From an uncultured Bacilli bacterium (GTDB lineage Bacteria; Bacillota_I; Bacilli_A; RF39; UBA660), in NCBI GenBank assembly GCA_934090735.1, contig CAKOJR010000003.1, positions 124,001 through 188,000 on the forward strand: DNA of 64,000 nucleotides, read 5' to 3'. The notes under the pieces were generated by a model. That model did no database searches. It worked only from the letters and a program-made list of their open reading frames with translations, and was not told where the DNA came from. Shown in pieces: positions 56,075-64,000 of this stretch. Made by a program: the position numbers and the translations under genes. Position 1 is the stretch's first letter; every line of letters starts with the position of its first letter.

Positions 56075-56887
56075 ATGAATAATTATATAGCAAGCCAGAG
56101 TGTTAATTCTAATATAGATGCTGAATTAATTAATGATATTAGCAGTAACGTTAAAAGTATTTATAATAAATTTTTAAAATCGGGTAATAAAATACTAAAT
56201 ATTAATAAATGGCGTCATGTTAATCCTACTCAAGAAGAAATATATTATGATTCAATAAAGGAATTTGAAATAACTACCTCTAAGCAAGTTTTCTATAAAA
56301 ATGAAAGCGTTAATATTGTTGTAACAACAAAAGCCAAAAAAAGTGTCAATGACAAAGCTAAAATTTATATGTTTGTTGACGGTAAACAAAACTATAATCA
56401 TTCTGAGTCTGTTATGAATGGTAGAATTCAATATACTTTAAATGATATTTCGATTGGAATGCATAACATTCAATTTGATTTATATGATGATAATTTTAAT
56501 CTTGATAAAAGAAGTAGTACATTTGAATTTTCAGTAGTTAATGAATTGAAAGAACAAGCGGAGAGTATTACAAACGCTAAAGATTTAGAATTAAATATAC
56601 AACTTGTTGAAGATAAAGAATTAATTGTAGATACTGTTAAAAATGAAGTAGACAAAAAAATAGATCTTTATTTATGCTTAAATCATGATTTGTTGGTTAA
56701 TAATTTATATGGAAAAAGTGCTAATAATGATGAAATACAAGTTTTAAAAAATCAATTATTAGAGCCAATTATATTATTTACACTTTTTTTAGGTGATAAT
56801 TATGATAAGATTGAAAGCAATGATAAGAAAAATGAAATTATTCTATCTTTTTGCAATACATTTTACATTACAAATAGATTAAAATGA
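56075..56887 (+). pseudogene. C-terminal part of the split GHKL ATPase gene
   Basis: The frame is open from the slip site at 55979; the first ATG is at 56075 without a ribosome site, so it is probably not translated alone. The 270 residues contain a helical linker, an Ig-like strand region ('VFYKNESVNIVVTTKAKKS', 'RIQYTLNDISIGMHNIQFDL') and a helical end. Marked as fragment unless frameshifting is shown. Confidence 0.7.
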
Positions 56888-57129
56888 GAATAGATTAGAT
56901 AATATATCCAGTTTTTTAGGTACCGACAAACACTTTATTACGGTAATTATAAAAATATAATAGCTATAAAAGGACGATTTTAAGGAAAATTAACGCGTAT
57001 AAAAATTCAAAAGGCGAGCCCCTTTAAGATAACAGAGACTATTGTTTTTTTATGAAATTATGTACAAACATTAAATTTAGAGAATTTAAAAAGTATTTTA
57101 TTGATTTCAGTTATATTTAAATTTTATGC
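56888..57129. other. Intergenic stretch after the GHKL gene
   Basis: About 240 bp without a recognisable gene. A small stem AAAGG-CGAGCC-CCTTT and an AACA/TGTT stem before TTTTTTT (about 57036-57052) may end the defence operon. Confidence 0.35.
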
Positions 57130-57151
57130 TATAATTATATAGGTGATACTT

Positions 57152-57373
57152 TTGGATACAATAAATAATATATTTATTATTGTTTTAATAATTATAATTG
57201 CATTTGTATATATTTCGTTTATGGTTTTAATTATTTTTAATAAAATTAGAAAAGCAAAAATTGACCGTGATGACTATGGCAAAGTTAAAACATTTTATAA
57301 TGATATATTAAAAAAGAATCATCCTGGTTATATTAATGAATATTATGCGGCTGTTGATTATTTTGAAACTTGA
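57152..57373 (+). CDS. Small single-pass membrane protein, unknown function
   Basis: The TTG at 57152 sits 4 nt after AGGTGAT; a GTG at 57143 overlaps that site. A -10 TATAAT lies at 57130-57135. The 73-residue protein has one long membrane helix (about 6-32), then a charged cytoplasmic part 'NKIRKAKIDRDDYGKVKTFY'. It precedes the FtsK-like gene by 75 bp and may belong to the same module. Confidence 0.55.
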   Translation: MDTINNIFIIVLIIIIAFVYISFMVLIIFNKIRKAKIDRDDYGKVKTFYNDILKKNHPGYINEYYAAVDYFET

Positions 57374-57448
57374 TTTTTTAAATAAAGAAATTAGCGGGAT
57401 ATTAGTAGTTATTTATAAATATTATGATGAAAGAGGTGTATGGAAGAA

Positions 57449-58720
57449 ATGAACTCAGTAGATAATAAATATAAGTTACCTAATGTAGCAAATTATATTA
57501 ACGATGAAAGATTACTTAACTCTATAAATGATAGTAAGTTAAATGCATTTATATCATTAACTAATAAAAATAAAATTAATAACATTTCTTTTGAAGATTA
57601 TCCTAATTGTTTAGTATATGGTATTCAAGGTTCTGGAAAGTCTAATTTTATAGAAAATATTATAGTTAATATTTTATTAAAAAGTACTCCTGAAGATAGT
57701 AAATTCGTAATTATTGATACGAAAAGGCTTGAATATAATTCTTTTAATGGATTACCGCATTTGTTATCTCCAATTATATCTGATTCTAGCAAGTCAATGA
57801 TGGCCCTTAATAAAATAATAGTTGAAATCCAAAGAAGATACGATTTGCTTTTTGAAAGTGGATTAAAAACTATTGAAAAATTTAATTCAACAGTGGATAC
57901 ATCCAATAGTTCTGGTTTACCTAAAATTTTTGTTATTATAGATGATTTATTAGATTTGGTCGAATATTCAAAAAATGAAATTATTGAAGTTATAAGTTCA
58001 ATAATTCAAAAGGGGAGACAGGTTGGTGTATATATTATTGTTGCAACAAGTAATGTTAATAGAGATATGATGGATATCAGTTTTATAAATCTTTTTTCAA
58101 ATAGAGTTTGTTTTAAAGCATATTCTGAACGAGATTCAAGATTATTGTTAAATAAAAAAGGTGCTGAAAACCTAGGTGAATATGAATATTATTTTAATTC
58201 TTCACTTAATATATATGATGGGAAATATAATTCTTATAAAATTGATGATAAAATTGTTACTGAGTTAGTAAATTATATCTCACATGAACGACCAGCTAAA
58301 TATGATAATTCTATTACTGAGTTATCGGTTGATGATATGTATAGAGCGGATACTTCTAGCGGGGAATATGATGATCCGATGTATAATGAAGTAGTTGATT
58401 TTGCTATTCAAACCGGAAAAATAAATGCCTCATTAATTCAAAGAAGATTTAGATTCGGCTATAATAGAGCTGCCAGAATTCTTGATCTTTTGGAAGAAAG
58501 AGGTATTGTTGGTCCGCCTAATGGTTCTAAGCCAAGGAAAGTTTTAATAAAATCTGATGATAGTTTGAACCTTCAAAATAATGATGATTTGGATGCACAA
58601 AAAACAGAAAGTGGTGTTTATGATAAAAAATTAAATGATAATTCTAATACAGCCACTATTATTATGTTAGCTCTTATTATTTTGGTAATTATAGTATTAA
58701 TTAAAAGTTTTTTCTCATAG
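57449..58720 (+). CDS. FtsK/SpoIIIE-like DNA translocase with C-terminal membrane anchor
   Basis: The start at 57449 is preferred because AGAGGTG would be too close to the ATG at 57440. About 423 residues. RecA-like motor: Walker A 'YGIQGSGKSNF' (57-67), 'VIIDTKRLEYNSFNGLPHLL', 'RRYDLL', Walker B-like 'FVIIDDLLDLV' (161-171). FtsK's ATQRPS is changed to 'ATSNVN'. The winged-helix gamma domain (309-366, 'SLIQRRFRFGYNRAARILD', 'GIVGPPNGSKPRKVL') is almost canonical. A membrane helix follows at the very C-terminus (402-420). The usual N-terminal membrane domain is absent, so topology is inverted compared with SpoIIIE. Confidence 0.88.
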   Translation: MNSVDNKYKLPNVANYINDERLLNSINDSKLNAFISLTNKNKINNISFEDYPNCLVYGIQGSGKSNFIENIIVNILLKSTPEDSKFVIIDTKRLEYNSFNGLPHLLSPIISDSSKSMMALNKIIVEIQRRYDLLFESGLKTIEKFNSTVDTSNSSGLPKIFVIIDDLLDLVEYSKNEIIEVISSIIQKGRQVGVYIIVATSNVNRDMMDISFINLFSNRVCFKAYSERDSRLLLNKKGAENLGEYEYYFNSSLNIYDGKYNSYKIDDKIVTELVNYISHERPAKYDNSITELSVDDMYRADTSSGEYDDPMYNEVVDFAIQTGKINASLIQRRFRFGYNRAARILDLLEERGIVGPPNGSKPRKVLIKSDDSLNLQNNDDLDAQKTESGVYDKKLNDNSNTATIIMLALIILVIIVLIKSFFS

Positions 58721-58770
58721 AATTAAGTGAAATTCAAAACTATATTTGGTTTAATAAAATTAATTTTGAA

Positions 58771-58796
58771 AAGATGCTACTTTGGTATCTTTTTTT
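58771..58796 (+). terminator. Terminator of the FtsK-like gene
   Basis: AAAGATGC pairs with GGTATCTTT (with G-T pairs), followed by TTTT. It separates this gene from the AAA+ gene. Confidence 0.6.
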
Positions 58797-58896
58797 GATT
58801 TAAAAATATAAAAATAAAATTATAAAATTTTATTTATTAATTATATTGTTAGTGTTATAATTTTGCTAAGAAATAGGAAGTAGTAGAGGTGGTATT

Positions 58897-60072
58897 ATGA
58901 CTCCAGGAGAGGCTAAAAGGGGATATTCATTTATAAATAAAATAATATTAGAATTGCCCGCAACATACGTTGATGAATTAAATAATTTAATATATGGTTT
59001 ATATAAAAAACATAGTGATGAAGTTGATTATAAAAGAGTATTATATTTGATTAGTGATTCTTTTGATGATAGTGAATATGAAAATTCTAAAGAAGAGGTT
59101 CTTAAAAGTTTTATTGAGTTTGCGGTTAAGGATGATGAAAGTAAGAATTTATATATTAAACATTTAAAAAATATTCTTATGTATATATGCAGTAATAAAA
59201 AATTGGTTGATAGTATTTTAAAGCCTTATTTAGAATATGATGAAAAGTTAAAAAAAATAGATAAAAATAATAAAGATAATTTTATTGATCAGAAGTTAGA
59301 TAGTTTAATTGGTTTGGATAATGTTAAAAGTAAGATTAAGGAGTTATCTAATTTGGCTTATGTTAATAAGTTACGTAAGGATAAGGGACTTAAAACTAGT
59401 GGGGTTACAATGCATATGGTATTTACTGGTAGTCCGGGCACTGGTAAAACTACTGTTGCTAGGATAATTGCTGAATTATATTATAATCTTGGTGTTATTA
59501 AAGAAAATAAAATGATTGAGGTTTCGCGTGAAGATTTAGTTGCTGAGTATTTGGGACAATCAGAAATTAAAACTAAGAAGGTTTTAGAGAGTGCTATGGG
59601 TGGTGTTTTATTTATAGATGAGGCATATTCTTTAACTAAGAATAAGGATGATTATGGTTCTGCAGTGGTTGATATTATTTTAAAGTTTATGGAAGATAAT
59701 CGTGATAATACGGTGATTATAGTTGCTGGTTATCCAAAAGAAATTGAACAATTTATTCAGTCTAATCCAGGCCTTAAATCAAGGTTTAATACTTATATTA
59801 ATTTTGAGAATTATAATAGTGAAGAGTTACTTAAGATTTTACAAATGCTTATTAATAGTAACGATTACAAGATTTCTGATAAGGATTTGAAGAAGATTTT
59901 AAAGCAATTTAATAAAATTGATACTAAAGATGTTTCTTTTGCTAATGGTAGATATGTAAGGAATTTATTTGAGGATGCGATTAAGAATCAAGCTTCTAGG
60001 ATTTCTATGGATAGTGGTTTAGATGAAGAAAAGTTACAAACTTTAATATATGAGGACTTTTTTAAGGATTAA
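58897..60072 (+). CDS. CbxX/SpoVK-type AAA+ ATPase
   Basis: The protein has 391 residues. The N-terminal 120 residues are helical without known motif. The AAA+ module is 'LDSLIGLDNVKSKIKEL' (135-150), Walker A 'FTGSPGTGKTTVARII' (176-191), 'VAEYLGQSEIKT' pore region, Walker B 'GVLFIDEAYSL' (236-246) and 'GLKSRFNTYINF' arginine finger. Family members include Rubisco activase CbbX, SpoVK and the EccA of type VII secretion. No Rubisco is present, so another client is expected. Four codons before the next gene's start, in one operon with it. Confidence 0.88.
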   Translation: MTPGEAKRGYSFINKIILELPATYVDELNNLIYGLYKKHSDEVDYKRVLYLISDSFDDSEYENSKEEVLKSFIEFAVKDDESKNLYIKHLKNILMYICSNKKLVDSILKPYLEYDEKLKKIDKNNKDNFIDQKLDSLIGLDNVKSKIKELSNLAYVNKLRKDKGLKTSGVTMHMVFTGSPGTGKTTVARIIAELYYNLGVIKENKMIEVSREDLVAEYLGQSEIKTKKVLESAMGGVLFIDEAYSLTKNKDDYGSAVVDIILKFMEDNRDNTVIIVAGYPKEIEQFIQSNPGLKSRFNTYINFENYNSEELLKILQMLINSNDYKISDKDLKKILKQFNKIDTKDVSFANGRYVRNLFEDAIKNQASRISMDSGLDEEKLQTLIYEDFFKD

Positions 60073-60083
60073 GGAGTAGGAAA

Positions 60084-61880
60084 ATGAAAAATAGTGTTAT
60101 TAATTTTGATGATAAGTTAGTTTCTAAAATTAAAATGAAAAATAGTTCTGTACTAATTTGGGGATTCTTTTGTATATTATTTGGACTTATCTTGCTTTTA
60201 ACTTGTTATCCTGAAACTTTAAATACTGATTCTGCTCAAAATTTTTCTAGTACTAAAACAGACCTTTCTTATTCTAAGCTTTCGGTAAAAATTGTTTCGT
60301 CATCTTTGCTTAGTGATGATAATAAAGATACGTTTCATTTAGTTAGTGATGGCTTAGATTTTTATATAGTGAAGCTTGGAACTGATGAATATCTTGAAAC
60401 AGAAAAGCTTCGAGACTATACGAATAATCCTAGTGGTACTTGGCCAGAATCAGTGACACTTTATGGTACTCCGGTTGCATTTACTGATGATGTTATTTCT
60501 AAAGCAATTGATTATTATAATAGTTATGATTTATCACCATATTTAACTGTGGACAATTTTTCAAGTGTTTTTGGTGATTATTATTTGGATACTACTGTTA
60601 ATTCACAGGGTAATGTAGCATTATTGGCTTTTGCGTTTTGCGCGATTGAAACACTTGGGTTAGCATTTATTTTAATATATTTGGTAAGAAGCGAAAAAGC
60701 TTTAACATTTTCAATAATGTTCTTTATTGGAAGCTGGTTTATATTATTGGCAATAAATATGCCGGCTGATTTTGAGGATGATTCACTTTTATTTGCTGGA
60801 CTTTATTTTGTTGTTTTAGCTACTATTGTTATGATTTATTTTATAGTTAAAAATAACAGGAAAGGAAAAGGGGGATTAAATGTAAACTTTAATAATGGTG
60901 AGCAAACTAAGAATGATGAAATAATTAATAATGTTTATCTTGAAAAGACTGATGATGAAATTTTACAATCTGTGTATGATGAATGTGAAAAGTTTTTTGA
61001 GATACATGCCATTAATTTTGCTTATTGTGGTGGACATAATTTACTAAATTTTAAAAATGATCCTTATGAAAAACAATTCGAGATCATTGAAATAACAAAA
61101 GCTGAATTTGTAATGAGCTTGTTTGTTTATATTTTATTACAGGCAAGTGAAAAAGAACATAAGAAGGCGGTTATGTTTTTAAGAAATATAGATGCTGATT
61201 ATCTTGATGAAATTAAAAAGAATTTTGGTTTAAGTAATGAAGGACTTAAAAAAGCACTTGAAGAGACAGATAGTTCGTATGCGGCGTATGATTATCGTGA
61301 GTGGAGAAAAAGTGTGTTTTATAATCTTTCTAGAATGCGTGATTATGATTGGGATTTAAAAGAAGAGGAATTCATAGCTTTTTTAACAAATTTACAAAAT
61401 GCATATAATGCTTATGTTAAACCAGAAAAAAATTTAGATTTAATTGGTGAATATACAAAAACGTCTGTTGATAATGCAAAATCAGCGTCAACAATTAATA
61501 TTTTTGCATTTTGGTTACCACTCGTACTTATTATACTAATGGTTATATGTTTCTTTATAGAATTATTTAGTGATGGAGAGATGTTTAGATTTGGTTGGTG
61601 GTCTGTTGCTGCATTTATAATATTAATAATATGGGCTGTTATTGGTAATACTGGAAGAATTAATACTTGTCCTAATTGTAAAAAATGGGGTGCTTTAAAA
61701 CTAGAACATGATTATATAATTGATTCATATGAAACTTGGAGAACTAAGACGATTACAGAAAATGGTAGAAATTATACAAAACAGGTTGCTGTAAGAATTG
61801 ATAAACATGAGGAACATTATGTTTGCCAGCATTGTGGAAAGAAAGAAACTAGGTATAGAGAAACTGAAACACAATTATAA
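60084..61880 (+). CDS. Large membrane protein with C-terminal zinc ribbon
   Basis: The protein has 598 residues. One membrane helix near the N-terminus (about 22-42), an extracytoplasmic domain (about 45-170), three helices (about 176-254), a helical cytoplasmic domain (about 280-465), two more helices (about 472-525) and a zinc ribbon 'CPNCKKWGA ... YVCQHCGKKETRY'. No family recognised. It starts 11 bp after the AAA+ gene with AAGGAG, so the AAA+ ATPase probably works on or with it. Confidence 0.75.
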   Translation: MKNSVINFDDKLVSKIKMKNSSVLIWGFFCILFGLILLLTCYPETLNTDSAQNFSSTKTDLSYSKLSVKIVSSSLLSDDNKDTFHLVSDGLDFYIVKLGTDEYLETEKLRDYTNNPSGTWPESVTLYGTPVAFTDDVISKAIDYYNSYDLSPYLTVDNFSSVFGDYYLDTTVNSQGNVALLAFAFCAIETLGLAFILIYLVRSEKALTFSIMFFIGSWFILLAINMPADFEDDSLLFAGLYFVVLATIVMIYFIVKNNRKGKGGLNVNFNNGEQTKNDEIINNVYLEKTDDEILQSVYDECEKFFEIHAINFAYCGGHNLLNFKNDPYEKQFEIIEITKAEFVMSLFVYILLQASEKEHKKAVMFLRNIDADYLDEIKKNFGLSNEGLKKALEETDSSYAAYDYREWRKSVFYNLSRMRDYDWDLKEEEFIAFLTNLQNAYNAYVKPEKNLDLIGEYTKTSVDNAKSASTINIFAFWLPLVLIILMVICFFIELFSDGEMFRFGWWSVAAFIILIIWAVIGNTGRINTCPNCKKWGALKLEHDYIIDSYETWRTKTITENGRNYTKQVAVRIDKHEEHYVCQHCGKKETRYRETETQL

Positions 61881-61887
61881 TATGATG

Positions 61888-61923
61888 AACTGAATAATAA
61901 TATAAATTTATTCAGTTTTTTTC
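61888..61923 (+). terminator. Terminator of the AAA+/membrane operon
   Basis: AACTGAATAA and TTATTCAGTT form a 10-bp stem followed by TTTTT. Confidence 0.8.
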
Positions 61924-61985
61924 TGGATTTCTTTTGGTATATTCCTTACTTTATGATAAAATATATCTTATATGAGGTGATGTAA

Positions 61986-62849
61986 ATGATAAAGGGAAAG
62001 CCTTTTGTTAAGTGGGCTGGTGGTAAGAGACAGATTATTGATAAGTTAAAGTTTTATGCACCTAATGAGTTTAATACTTATTATGAGCCATTTGTTGGTG
62101 GTGGGGCTTTGCTTTTTGAGTTATCACCTAGAAGTGCTGTTATTAATGATTGTAATAAAGAACTTATGAATGTGTATGAGTGTTTGAAGGATGCTAAAAA
62201 GTTTGATGCGATGTGCAGAGAACTTAATCATCATGAAGCAAATCATAGTGAAGAGTATTATTATGAAATTAGAAATTTAGATAGGGATAAGGCTAAGTTT
62301 AATAGGCTTGCTGATTATAAGAGAGCTGCTAGAACTATTTATTTAAATAAGGCTTGTTTTAATGGCTTATATAGAGTTAATAGTAAGAATGAGTTTAATG
62401 TTCCTTTTGGAAAGAAGACTAGTGTTAATACTTATGAGGGTCAGAATTTAGGAATTATTTGTGGATATTTTAATTATAATGATATAAAGATGCTTTCTGT
62501 TGATTTTGAAGAAGCTGTTAAGGATGCTAAGAAGGGGGACTTTATTTATTTTGATCCACCATATGATTCAGATACTTCTATTTTTAATAGTTATACTGAG
62601 GAAGGCTTTGGTAAAAATGAACAAGTTAGGCTTGCTAGAGTTTTTAAGGAGTTAAGTGATAGAGGCTGTTATGTAATGCTTTCTAATAATAAGACTGGTT
62701 TAATTAGTGAACTATATAAAGATTATAATATTTATGTTATTGAAGCTAATCGTAATATTAATTCTAATGGTAAGAAGAGGGGCAAGGTTAAGGAAGTTAT
62801 TATTACTAATTATGAGAATAATATGAGTTTTGATGAGAATGAAGGGTAA
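61986..62849 (+). CDS. dam: Dam-type DNA adenine N6-methyltransferase
   Basis: The 287-residue protein has the D12 class order: 'PFVKWAGGKRQII' (6-18), 'YYEPFVGGGALLFEL' (32-46), 'RTIYLNKACFNGLYRVN' and catalytic 'FIYFDPPYDSD' (DPPY 190-193). Related enzymes (Dam, DpnM) methylate GATC; the target here is inferred. No endonuclease gene adjoins it in the window, so it is an orphan methylase or part of a system continuing past 64000. Confidence 0.92.
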   Translation: MIKGKPFVKWAGGKRQIIDKLKFYAPNEFNTYYEPFVGGGALLFELSPRSAVINDCNKELMNVYECLKDAKKFDAMCRELNHHEANHSEEYYYEIRNLDRDKAKFNRLADYKRAARTIYLNKACFNGLYRVNSKNEFNVPFGKKTSVNTYEGQNLGIICGYFNYNDIKMLSVDFEEAVKDAKKGDFIYFDPPYDSDTSIFNSYTEEGFGKNEQVRLARVFKELSDRGCYVMLSNNKTGLISELYKDYNIYVIEANRNINSNGKKRGKVKEVIITNYENNMSFDENEG

Positions 62850-62868
62850 TGTTTTATCCTTTTTTTGT
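62840..62868 (+). terminator. Terminator of the methylase gene
   Basis: AAGGGTAA-TGTT-TTATCCTT followed by TTTTT, overlapping the stop codon. Confidence 0.7.
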
Positions 62869-62903
62869 GATATGATATAATTTAAAAGAGACAGGTGATT
62901 TTT

Positions 62904-64000
62904 ATGGATAAAATTGATAGTATGTTAGATTATTATTCTGGGGCGAAGGCTTATTCTTTATTTTTACTTAATCAGTTTGTTGGTGATGAGTATGATGGTA
63001 GTTATATTCTTGATAAGAAGAATTATAATGCAGCTAGAGTAGCACTTATTAGTAATATACTTCTTGGAATAAAAGAAGATATTGTTACAAAGGCTCCGGA
63101 ACTTAAGTTTGAGACACAGATATTTGCAGATGAATTAGCTAAGTCGGTTAGTATGATAGCAACTAAGACGGATAACGGTTATGTAATAGATGGTTATAGT
63201 TTTAGTGATGCTGCGACTGTAGTTGCGATGATTCGTAATAAGCTTGCTCATGGTAATTTTATGTTTGATTTAGATCATAACAGGGTTATTTTAGATTTTG
63301 CTGGAAGAGGAGTAAAACTAAATATAGATAAGCTTGCTACTTTTGTAATTTATTCTCTTAAGAATTATTTTAGAAGAGTAAAAATGAAAGTTTGTGAGAA
63401 AAGTTTTGTTATGAATGAAAAAGCAGAAAAAAATAGAACTAAACCTTTGAAGGATAGTAAAGAAGTTAAGCGAGTTATATCTAATTTTAAAAAGGTGGAA
63501 GTTACTTTGAAAAGTAAAGATGGGGTAATTATTAGTAAGGATCTAGCGGATATGTTAGATGAGGTAATTGATGCTTATAAAAATACTTCTAATTTAAAAG
63601 TTTTTACTTTGTTTAAAGATATGGTTAAAGATAAGTATGATTTTGATTGGGATGTAAGATATGTTAAGTTTGATGATCTTGATGAGTTTGCAGATAGTTT
63701 GTTTGAGGTATTAAAGGATCAAGAATATACTGAAGCAGTGAATGCTATAGGTGATAAAGTTTTAAAGAGAGTTACGGAAGGGAAGAAGTTTAGTGAGATA
63801 AGCGCTTCTTTTAATGATTTTATATTACTTGAGGCTGCGTATGACTTGCAATCTACTGATAAGGATAAAATTAGTAATTATATAGCAAATAAATATGGTA
63901 ATTTCTTTGTTGCTAGTAATGAAGAACTTGCTGCTGCTGCAATTGGTTTATTTAATTCTTTATTTGGATATTTACATGATGATTTGTTAGATAATGAGAA
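62904..64000 (+). CDS. Protein with HEPN-like Rx4H motif (3' end outside window)
   Basis: From the ATG at 62904 (AGGTGA 6 nt upstream) the frame is open to the window end, 365 codons. Helical N-terminal region with 'VVAMIRNKLAHGNFMFD' (R111-N-K-L-A-H116), the RNxxxH signature of HEPN ribonuclease or nucleotidyl-transfer toxin domains. The remaining part is helical and charged, no other family seen. It lies 54 bp after the methylase gene, behind a terminator. Biological role not known; defence or toxin function is inference from motif and position. Confidence 0.7.
   Translation, partial: MDKIDSMLDYYSGAKAYSLFLLNQFVGDEYDGSYILDKKNYNAARVALISNILLGIKEDIVTKAPELKFETQIFADELAKSVSMIATKTDNGYVIDGYSFSDAATVVAMIRNKLAHGNFMFDLDHNRVILDFAGRGVKLNIDKLATFVIYSLKNYFRRVKMKVCEKSFVMNEKAEKNRTKPLKDSKEVKRVISNFKKVEVTLKSKDGVIISKDLADMLDEVIDAYKNTSNLKVFTLFKDMVKDKYDFDWDVRYVKFDDLDEFADSLFEVLKDQEYTEAVNAIGDKVLKRVTEGKKFSEISASFNDFILLEAAYDLQSTDKDKISNYIANKYGNFFVASNEELAAAAIGLFNSLFGYLHDDLLDNE

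Noticed and set aside
54699..56887. Second gyrB/parE or HSP90 gene
   Set aside because: Only the GHKL nucleotide-binding motifs match; there is no Toprim domain and no HtpG middle domain, and context is an AIPR gene.
56888..57129. Attachment site or integrase remnant at the end of the defence island
   Set aside because: No integrase-like frame and no direct repeat shared with the 52.9-53.1 kb border could be seen by eye.
57449..61880. Type VII (ESX) secretion locus
   Set aside because: FtsK and CbxX-type ATPases fit only superficially. The FtsK-like protein has a DNA-reading gamma domain, and no WXG100, EccB, EccD or EccE-like gene is present.

Overview
The window is the replication-origin region of a low-GC Firmicute. 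It is AT-rich, uses the standard bacterial code (TGA is a stop, for example in the yabP/yabQ overlap) and has GGTGAT/AGGAGG-type ribosome binding sites. Gene order follows the Bacillus subtilis origin almost step by step but in compressed form. Sporulation genes are present throughout (spoVT, spoVG, yabG, yabP, yabQ, bofA, spoIIR, spoIID, spoIIQ). A pyruvate:ferredoxin oxidoreductase suggests anaerobic life. The best guess is an uncultured gut Bacilli lineage (Erysipelotrichales / RF39-like) that keeps an endospore programme; the species cannot be read from the sequence.

Layout. Bases 1-28950 are read leftward. From the origin they run dnaA, dnaN, a comK homologue, recF, gyrB, gyrA, then a cluster of six parS sites, SRP RNA, tadA, dnaX, yaaK, recR, bofA, holB, ricT, trmN, pth, mfd, spoVT, a Met T-box, metS, tatD, a 3D-domain protein, ksgA, yabG, veg, spoVG, yabP, yabQ, divIC, tmRNA and a few envelope proteins. 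The likely oriC (28951-29272) separates the two arms. Rightward genes are rpmH, rnpA, yidC, jag, mnmE, mnmG, rsmG and a Noc-type ParB. A convergent class A PBP follows, then rpoE, prfA, prmC, spoIIR, mntP, murA, rpmE, rpiB, a ywzB-like gene, spoIID, spoIIQ, nifJ and recG.

From about 52.9 kb the content turns accessory. It holds a stand-alone small-RNA candidate, an autoregulated XRE repressor, and an AIPR gene with a GHKL ATPase gene split by a T TTT TTA frameshift. A module of unknown function follows: a small membrane protein, a tail-anchored FtsK-like translocase with an intact gamma domain, a CbxX-type AAA+ ATPase and a membrane zinc-ribbon protein. The window ends with a Dam-type adenine methylase and a protein carrying a HEPN-like Rx4H motif.

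The most notable features are the chromosome-organisation signals and the accessory region. Six parS sites lie within 430 bp, five of them followed by a DnaA-box-like 9-mer. Perfect Noc-binding palindromes sit inside trmN and dnaX, matching the Noc-type recognition residues of the ParB-family gene after rsmG. The accessory candidates are the AIPR/GHKL pair, the FtsK/AAA+/zinc-ribbon module, and Dam plus HEPN.
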